From Arcuatula senhousia (taxonomy: Eukaryota > Mollusca > Bivalvia > Mytilida > Mytilidae), in contig OZ020306.1 in the NCBI GenBank assembly GCA_963971305.1, positions 35,609,512-35,673,511 on the forward strand: a stretch of DNA of 64,000 bases. The letters are read 5' to 3'. The notes below the pieces were generated by a model that was not told the origin of the DNA, made no database searches, and saw only the letters and a program-made list of their open reading frames with translations. Below are positions 57,055 through 64,000 of this stretch, in pieces (the stretch's first letter is position 1; each line of letters starts with the position of its first letter). The translations under genes and the position numbers were made by a program.

Positions 57055-57510
57055 CTCCTACATGGGTTGTTGAATTTTCTTCAAAATTTCAGGGCATTAA
57101 GCCATGGCGGCCATGTTTTTTTTGTCCAAACGGTATTTTGAAGCACATATGCCAAAAAACAAATGTACCAAGTTTAGTTGCAATTGGACTTATGGTGTCA
57201 GAGGGGTTAACATTTGAAAAAGTTTATGGACGACGGACGCCAAGTGGTGGCAATAGCTCTGACACCTGACCCTTTGGGTCAGATGAACTAAAAAAGGTTT
57301 TGAGATAGCCCACTTTGAAAAATCAAATTTCATGAAATTTTGAGTTTCTCTGGCTGATAACTTGAAAACGTGTCAAGGGATTAGAATGATATTTTGAACA
57401 GCTGTTTAGTACAATTACATGTATATACTGGTCAAGATAAATTTCCAGTATGATCAGAAAAATAGTTTTTGAGATTATGAACTATTAATATATCGTGGCG
57501 GGGTATCATT
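57055..57510 (+). repeat. element C 3' end and repeat D
   Basis: Last 3' module of the cluster: GACGGACGCCAAGTGGTGGC, then ACCTGACCCTTTGGGTCAGATGA and a decayed GAACTAA end, followed by repeat D (given as separate landmarks). Confidence 0.6.
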
Positions 57511-57539
57511 AAATGTCCCATTAGATGCCATATTTTTGT

Positions 57540-57650
57540 TCAATACTTTTGGGTTTTTGACCTTCCAATGTTATTATTCAAATGCTGCTGATGAGAGGTT
57601 TCTCCTTGAAATATGCACGTAAAGCATAACCAAATTATCAGTTTTGGTAT
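57540..57650 (-). repeat. RSK-type repeat fragment
   Basis: Minus strand encodes SHQQHLNNNIGRSKTQKY, related to 15699-15968. Confidence 0.45.
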
Positions 57651-57800
57651 TTGTATTATGAAAACGTGCATGTGATCAAATAGGATAATTTTATGTGCCA
57701 TCTTCAATAAATATGTTTTACATGCTTCATTTTTCATACTTATTATATTAACTCTCTCTTCCTATTTACAGATAATACTGTACAAACACAATTTGTAACT

Positions 57801-58004
57801 TTACAGAAAGGATGTTAGGCTAAAAGACTGTACATATCCTAACCAGAATAAAGTCTCCAAAATTTCATTTCTATCATCAACATCCAAAAAGTCAAAAGGT
57901 CTCGTATATGAGATTGTAGCATTGTTCTTAGATCTGTTCACTTTGCCTTGTAATAATATCTTGTCATAGTGATCCAAGCTTAAGTTCAACATGGTAAAAA
58001 TAAC
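57801..58004 (-). CDS. gene 2 last exon with stop
   Basis: Acceptor TTGTTGTTTCAG; 67 codons from VIFTMLNLSLDHYDKILLQG to SFSLTSFL, then TAA. No clear polyadenylation signal was seen just beyond it. Confidence 0.75.
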   Translation of the reverse strand, partial: VIFTMLNLSLDHYDKILLQGKVNRSKNNATISYTRPFDFLDVDDRNEILETLFWLGYVQSFSLTSFL

Positions 58005-61000
58005 CTGAAACAACAAAAAATATTAAGATTATAACCATGTTGTATTTTGTATTTGTGTTGCAATTTATACTACCATACCCTAAGAATACAATGAAAGAGA
58101 GAAGTTTGGCATCATAAAACCTTGTACTTTTGAAATACATGTACCAAGTCTAGACCATTGCGATGATACACTGATATGTTTCAAATCCTTTGCTGATACT
58201 TCTGGATTAAAAATGAATGCTTCAAAAACTAGAGCTGTTTGGATTGGGAGTAAAAGATATTCAGATCAAGTTCTTTGTCCAAATTACGATCTCTTTTGGT
58301 CTCACTCAAATTTTAGGTTATTGGGTATAGAGTTTTCACTTGATATACAGAGTATTCTGGATGTAAATATTGCTAAAAAAATCAAAGAAGTATCAGCCAT
58401 ATTGAAGAGCTGGCAGCATAGAAAACTGACTCTTCTAGGAAAGATAACTGTGGTTAAAACTTTGGCTCTTCCAAAACTAATTCATTTATTTACCTCACTT
58501 CCAAGTTTGTCAGAAGCCAGGATGAATGAGATAAATACTTTATTTTATAACTTTATTTGGAGTGGTAAGACAGATCGTATAAAACGTAATACTTTAATCG
58601 GAGATCTGTCTCAGGGGGATTGAACATGATACATTTGCCATCTTTTGAGATTTATCTGAAACTGTCATGGGTTAAAAGATTCTTTGAAAACCCTGATGGA
58701 ATATGGCAAACACTACTGGTTTCTGAACTCAAACATTTTGGAGGAGCTAGAGTTTTTAATCTACAAAAAGAAAAATTGTGTGAAGTTTCACATTGTATTA
58801 AAAACATGTTTTGGAAAGGAGTATTTTATAATTTGTCCATAGCAAAACCGGACATAAAGCTTTCTAAGCAAAATGTTTTTTCACTTGATATTTTGAATTT
58901 TGTTTCTGTATCCAATCTTACATTATGTTTAAAATGGAAAAAAAGCAATATCATGTTTATTAAAGACATTGTTAACTTTCAAAGCAGGACTTTTTACAAC
59001 TTCCTGCAATTTAGAGAGAAAGCAAATACAAATAACTTTCTTTTATATCATAGTCTTATATCAAATATTCCTGAGCACATAAGAAAATATGTCAAAGAGA
59101 ATTGTCATGATATTAATATTGAAAGTTTTACTCCTACTGATGAGTTTTTAGATAAGATTCTTACAACCAAAAAAATAAAATTTGTATATATAGATTTAGT
59201 TAATAAGATTTTTACACACCCCATTCAAACATTCTTGAAATGGGAGGAAAAACTTCATATGGATGTCCCAAATTGGGACAATTATTTTGTTATTTTAAAG
59301 AAATGTTGTAAAGATACTTATCTGAAAAATTTTCAGTTCAAGCTTTTACATAGAATTTTACCTACTAATTCCTTTTTGTTTAAAATAAAGTTGAAGAACA
59401 CCAACTTGTGCTCTTTCTGTAAAAATGAGGAAGAAACATTAGAACATATTTTTTATGAATGCAATATTGTTAATAGATTTTGGGTACAATTATTTCAGTT
59501 ATTTAAGATTTATGATAGAAATATTGGTTTTAATATTGAAAAACTTTTGCTTGGCAGCAAAAACTACACCCTTTTCATTAATTTGATTATTATAATCGCA
59601 AAGAATTATATTTATCAATGTAAGCTACATGAATCTTTACCAAGCCTTCTTGGCTTAAAAAACAGAATTAAGTACTACCAATCACTAGAAAGGTTTAATG
59701 CTATCAAAAACGACAGCATAAGAGCATTTGAGAAATTTTGGGCTCCGATGCAAATAATATTTCAAAATTGAGTTGTTCTTTTTGTTGCTTTTTTATATTG
59801 CTTTATTTTTAATATTTCATAAAATTACAAATGTCAGTAAGTTATATTAAACATCGAACAGTCAAATTAATGCATATTGTAAACAGCGTTTGTATGAAAT
59901 TTGTATATGGTATGTGTTTGTAAATGTGAGTGAGTGTGTAACTTCAATTAAATATTTATTGTTACATCATTTTGTACAAAAAATAATTACAAAATGTCTA
60001 GCTTTATACATGTTTTTTTTCAATTTTGCAACCTCCTAACATCGTTGTCAGGTGATGATTGTAGGGAGGTATTGTTAAAAGCCTGACTAGATAAACAAAT
60101 AAAAAAAAAAAAAAATAGACCATTGCGATTTGCAATTTCTCCTGAGTGTCTTTGCCTTGTTTGTCTTTTCTTCTAAGACATTTTAGATTGATCATCCCAG
60201 TCTAGTAGGTTTATAATTACCATTTTTGCAAAAACAAAAACATTCTAGCATTATCTGATGCCTTATGTATTTAGAGAAATATCAAGTACTTTTGATAACG
60301 TTAAGCTAAGCTTAAAGATTGAGTTTTTGTATTTTCAGAAAAATTACCTTTGAATCTAAAGATGGTCTGCTCTGATAGATTTAAATAGGTCAGCCCCCCC
60401 CCTTTTGGGAAAACAATTGGTTAAAAGTATAGGGATTAGGGAATCACTGAAGTGTGACAAGGACTAGAAACACCCCCCTGTTCAGTGGATGGACCCCCTT
60501 AGGAAAATGCTGTTTGTTGATCAGATATTATTTTCATATTGGCAGAATTTCAGGTTATGAAATGGTGAATGTTGGATGGCGAGAGGACAGGGAAATAATT
60601 TTTGTAACAGTTTTTTTTTTATTCTCCTTTTGTTGCAATTTGCTTCACACATGACATGTGTACATTTGTAGAGCAATGTACATGTATCTACCTTTTTCAA
60701 TATTAAATCACCCACATTGCAGCACTGAGTGTACTACAGCAATGATTCTTTTTAATTTAATGCAAAAGATTAAAGCTAATCATTTTTGATAACATGAATA
60801 CATCATACCTTAGTTCCAACCAATAAAATGCCCACTATTCCAGGACTTAAATAGGAGTTGTTGTACTCCATCAAAAGGTCAATACCATGCTGGCCTAGAA
60901 CAGACTCAGATATATTTTTGCATGAAAATGTTTCTTTACTGTAAGTTTCTCTAAAAGCTTCTTCTGATCTAGCCTGAAAATTAAATTCAAGCCTTTTCTT

Positions 61001-63748
61001 GAAAATGTGATCAAATAGCATGAATGAACAACTCAATTTTTGATTATGAACATCAATTTTTTTATCTTATATATACTGTTTATATAGAGGGGTTTTAAGC
61101 AGTGTCAGATAAATGATTTTTACATAAAGTTTCAGTATCTTTCATGTTGTCAGGTTGTTCAGGGCCTAAGGCATAATTCATGATTTATTTAAGGTACAAC
61201 TTAAACAGAAAGAAAATATGTCAAAGTCAAAAATGGGCAGATTTTGTTAAGGTTCATCTGTACCTTTCGTTAAAAATAGCGAAATTTTCTACCTATTTTC
61301 TAGTATATGCAGAACAAAAACTACAAATAAAATAATGAAATAAAGCATAGCTGGACCTAGATATGGTAATTTCCGATTCAACTTCTATCAATTTTTCATT
61401 TTAAGTTCCTTAATAATAAAGATCTCTTTTTTTCCCTGTTCAGATTTATAATTGAATAAGGAAAAACTATCCCTATTGTGCCTCTTACATGAAACAAGGT
61501 GAACACTTTTAGTTAAATCCCTTATTGAAAGTTGCATGAAATTTGAGGCCAAAAGAAAGGGTGAAAGTGATATTAGCCTTAAATCGGGTGTTTTTAAAAG
61601 CGGAGAAAAAAGAGATCTCTGAAATAAAGGATTTTTACGGGATGAATTCGTAAAGAAAAGGTAAAAAGTTTTAAGATCTAGGTCCAGCTACACTTTATAT
61701 TTCAATTTTAAGTGCAGTTTTGGCTGTGCATATACTGTAAATAGATTAAAAATAACGCCATGTTTTATAAAAAGGTACAGATGAACCTTAAACTTGCTTG
61801 ATAATAGGGTTTCAGAGTCTGTTTCCATTGCAAAACATTGTTTTAGTCATGAGATGACAAGTGGGGGTCCTACCTCTTATATGACACTCCTCCTTAACTC
61901 TTCAATGGATTTTCATAAAACCTTTAAACAATCTTTGAGACAAAATGTAGATGTGCTTTTTTTTCGATCAGATGGATTTTTGGGGGTTTTCCCATAGCAA
62001 AACATGGACTAAGTCATTATATGACAAGGGGTCCTCATCTCTTATCAGCAACTTTTTCTAAACCTCGATAGATTTTCATAAAACTTTTGCACAATATTTG
62101 TTATATAATGTAGATTTAAAATTTATTCAGATTGATTCTTAAGGCTTACCATAGCAAAACATGTCAAAACATTAGATGACAAGTAGGTAAAATATAACTA
62201 TCTCTTATCTGCAACTTCCCTAACATGAATCTTTCACACAGTTTTGTAACATTATGTAGGTGTACACCTCCTATTCAAAATTTTTATCAACATCTATTTT
62301 TGAGAGTTACTTGTAGGGGCAAGCTAGCTAGGGTATATATTTTGGAGCTATAGCTCATGCTTTTTCTAGTTATTTCTACATTTCTATGTGTAGTCTAAGC
62401 TGTACATGTGTGCATAGATTAGAAAAATAGTTTAATAGTTAAATATCAATATTTTATTCAGTGTAACCATGCCATGAGCTTTAACTTTGACAAAACTGTC
62501 TTGTAAATATAAATATATTACCCATGATAAAAACATTTCCTATACTAACCTTAGTAACAACAACCAGTAGTTTTGACTTTTCATAACCTTCCACTATGTC
62601 TGGGTAGGTCTTAACTAAATAACGTACAGTTGGCATTCCATCTACCAAATGATTCTTGATGGCCAGTCTTTCCATATAAGTATTTCCAGGCCTATAAAAT
62701 GTACACTGAAAGCTAAAGAAGTTTAAAGATTTACACGATTTACTTCTCAATTTTATTAATTTATCCTTATCATACAGTATGTTAATTCAACACATTTATT
62801 ACAAGTTGAACTTACTCAAGCGTACTTGTAGCAAGACATTCATCAAAATCAATCTTTTCTCAAAATGTGACAATTCTACATCTAAATATATGTCCAACTC
62901 CAAGTTCAATATACATGTATTCAGGGCATTTTCATATAGCTTCAATCACAAAGTTTTGAAAGTATAGCCCGACAAATAGACTGTCTAATTTGTTTGCCAT
63001 ATGAATATACAATTGGGCAATCTTAATGGTATTTTTGCCTCTACTTCACAGCTTGGCAGTAAAAGCATATGTCACAGATACATTGTTATGTGACATGTAC
63101 ACAAATGGCAAACAAATTAATTTTCTTTTTACAGTTGGTTTAATACCAGTATTATTTCCTACATTACATGATAAATGACTACATGAATGAGAGATATGTA
63201 CAAGTAATTTTTATGTATTTTTTTTTCAGTGATTCCGAAGTATTTTTTCTCTTTTACTGGACATGTCCTTTAATCATGTGCATTGCGATGGAAAAAGTCA
63301 AAATATTTTACTGGACCAAGCAATTTTTACCAGATTTATCCAGTGTCCGACTGACCTTCGGAATGACTGTTTTTGTCATGATTTAAAATTCCACCATAGG
63401 TGCACCTACCAGTAACCATACCAATATGGTTGATGTGCCACTTGTCTGTAAGCAAAAACTGACCTTAACCATTCTTCTGTAAGAGGATGTGAACGCCGAC
63501 ACTGGTGACACAGACACTGACGCTTGGGATATCATATTAGCCCCCCCTCCATTCCCACTACCATGACTACATGATGTGAGCTGAAAATGACTTACTCTGG
63601 CTCAAGAAAACATAGTCTTGTGAAACTCGTAAACAGTTGGGTAAACCTTTCATCTCTCTGCAATGGCATGTTTAATCTTGAAAGAAGTCTGCTAAAATAG
63701 GCCAGGAATGCCTCATGGTTGACTCTCCAGGTATGAAACAAGTGTACA
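57801..63748 (-). CDS. gene 2: C-terminal four exons of an unrecognised protein
   Basis: Exons 63748-63596, 62691-62550, 60973-60809 and 58004-57801 (stop TAA at 57801-57803) join in one frame and give about 220 residues. The upstream part of the gene lies beyond the window. The sequence is mostly leucine-rich and helical in character (FLAYFSRLLSRLNMPLQRDE, DGMPTVRYLVKTYPDIVEGY, HGIDLLMEYNNSYLSPGIVG, LETLFWLGYVQSFSL). It has no transmembrane segment, zinc ligands or catalytic motif that I can see. I do not recognise the family. Reading frame continuity across three introns with good splice sites argues for a real host gene. Confidence 0.75.
58165..59771 (+). pseudogene. LINE ORF2 C-terminal half (thumb, zinc knuckle), one frameshift
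   Basis: Starts within the RT domain just after the catalytic box: LICFKSFADTSGLKMNASKT. It continues with LLGIEFSLD and KSWQHRKLTLLGKITVVKTL. At 58614-58618 a run of G appears one base short, so the frame ends at a TGA; the next frame resumes exactly at GGLNMIHLPSFEIYLKLSWV. Near the end a zinc-knuckle motif CSFCKNEEETLEHIFYEC is intact, followed by FW. The tail runs to 59771. Apart from that one base the reading frame is open, in keeping with a young copy. L1/Tx1-like clade is likely, not certain. Confidence 0.85.
59772..60115 (+). other. LINE 3' untranslated region and poly-A
   Basis: AT-rich, with a small ACCTCC / GGAGGT inverted pair at about 60030-60070, then the A-run. Confidence 0.7.
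60216..60808. other. intron of gene 2, no recognised feature
   Basis: Nothing beyond short homopolymer runs (for example C at about 60395). Confidence 0.35.
60809..60973 (-). CDS. gene 2 exon c
   Basis: Acceptor TTTAATTTTCAG; exactly 55 codons (ARSEEAFRETYSKETFSCKN to GILLVGTK), phase 0 at both ends, donor GTATGA. Confidence 0.75.
61248..61790. mobile_element. 543-bp foldback with nested inverted repeats
   Basis: TAAGGTTCATCTGTACCTTT (61248-61267) is matched by its exact reverse complement at 61771-61790. TAGCTGGACCTAGAT (61348-61362) is matched at 61676-61690. No target duplication was evident. Lies between exons b and c of gene 2. Confidence 0.75.
61825..62285 (+). repeat. three tandem units of ~160 bp
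   Basis: CCAT(T/A)GCAAAACAT recurs at 61825, 61992 and 62149 with ATGACAAG(T/G)GG, CTTAT, TTTTCATAAAAC(C/T)TTT and ATGTAG following in order. Confidence 0.7.
62550..62691 (-). CDS. gene 2 exon b
   Basis: Acceptor chosen at TTTTATAG (62692-62699), because that restores the frame to E-PGNTYMERLAIKNHL. An alternative CAG 12 bases upstream gives a frameshift and early stop. Ends VVVTK in phase 0 before GTTAGT. Confidence 0.7.
62700..63390. other. intron of gene 2, no recognised feature
   Basis: AT-rich; a small plus-strand frame at 63168-63386 has no recognisable domain. Confidence 0.35.
63390..63585 (+). repeat. dispersed repeat, relative of 1.32-1.67 kb
   Basis: GGTGCACCTACC, ACCATACCAATATGGTTGAT and GACCTTAACCATTCTTCTGT, then GACGCCGACAC-like tract and GTGAGCTGAAAATGA, a decayed version of the GAGCTAA end. 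Confidence 0.6.
63596..63748 (-). CDS. gene 2 exon a (first in window)
   Basis: Acceptor TTTTTTACAG; only one frame is open (VHLFHTWRVNHEAFLAYFSR onward). Ends CTTGAGCCAGA before GTAAGT in phase 2. Confidence 0.7.
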
Positions 63749-64000
63749 CTGTAAAAAAGAAAAAGATGGCAAACTTTTAACTATTTTTAGACATTCAGTC
63801 TAGCTGCAATGATGTAGCTCTTTTGACATCTTTTTGATAAGGCGGAGCTACAAATGGGTCCCATTGCCCGTAATGGAGCAAGTGGAAATTTTATGTTTAG
63901 CCTTCACAAGTCTTAAAATGGATTAAGATAGTCAGGAAAAGTTTGAAATGCACTAGTTTCTACTAATTTATATTAAAAAGATCCATAAATATAAGTTTTG
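63749..64000. other. intron of gene 2 continuing past the window
   Basis: No exon could be placed here. Confidence 0.3.

Larger units (their letters stand above)
58151..60129 (+). mobile_element. 5'-truncated LINE with poly-A tail and perfect 14-bp target duplication
   Basis: TAGACCATTGCGAT stands at 58151-58164 and again at 60116-60129, directly after a poly-A run (60101-60115). The body is 58165-60115. The copy is antisense to gene 2 in its last intron. The intact duplication points to a recent insertion. Confidence 0.92.
58085..60215 (-). repeat. repeat A copy split by the LINE
   Basis: Left part 58085-58164 (CATCATAAAACCTTGTAC, CATGTACCAAGTCTAGACCA) and right part 60116-60215 (ATTTGCAATTTCTCCTGAGT, CTTTGCCTTGTTTGTC) together match the family in reverse orientation. 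Confidence 0.75.

Noticed and set aside
38041..57300. CRISPR-like array of regular repeats
   Set aside because: Units are contiguous and 146-155 bp with no unique spacers, and the context is eukaryotic.
62700..62710. Upstream CAG (about 62704-62706) as the acceptor of gene 2 exon b
   Set aside because: It would join exon a out of frame and reach a stop within about 25 codons, whereas TATAG at 62692-62696 restores an open frame.

Overview
The window looks like nuclear DNA of a bivalve mollusc, most likely a mussel (Mytilus-like). It is AT-rich, its genes are split by large repeat-filled introns, and it holds Penelope-like reverse transcriptases, LINE tails and tracts of GACG/CGACGA microsatellite of the kind I associate with mussel genomes. 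The organism call is inference; no marker gene proves it. No prokaryotic operon, CRISPR array, rRNA or convincing tRNA was seen.

Two host genes, both on the minus strand, can be supported. Gene 1 (about 25113 down to 11332) encodes a secreted or surface protein of the mesenchyme-specific cell surface glycoprotein / choice-of-anchor I family. I could place nine exons with consistent splice phases, from a signal peptide to about residue 526; the C-terminal exon is not found. Gene 2 (63748 down to 57801) contributes its last four exons and stop codon. Its frame is continuous across three introns, but I do not recognise the protein.

Region by region: 1-2.2 kb holds a LINE tail and a dispersed repeat. 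2.2-5.2 kb is a transposon with 440-bp inverted arms and a 5-bp target duplication. 6.4-10.8 kb has dispersed repeats and a dead hAT transposase. 11.3-25.1 kb is gene 1, whose introns carry a satellite made from an exon/intron boundary, a hammerhead-ribozyme-bearing unit, a palindromic minisatellite, foldbacks and Penelope debris. 25.6-28.8 kb has Penelope GIY-YIG and RT fragments. 31.06-37.36 kb is one 6.3-kb insertion with inverted ends and a 6-7 bp target duplication. 37.4-57.3 kb is a dense mosaic of interrelated dispersed elements with 146- and 155-bp internal periods and two recent segmental duplications. 57.8-63.75 kb is gene 2, with a young LINE insertion in its last intron.

The most unusual signals are: a 66-bp tandem array in gene 1 in which each unit repeats the last 42 nt of an exon plus the first 24 nt of its intron, so that twelve 5' splice sites stand in a row; two roughly 250-bp units with a complete hammerhead ribozyme core; and several empty-site or target-duplication pairs that fix the exact ends of mobile elements.
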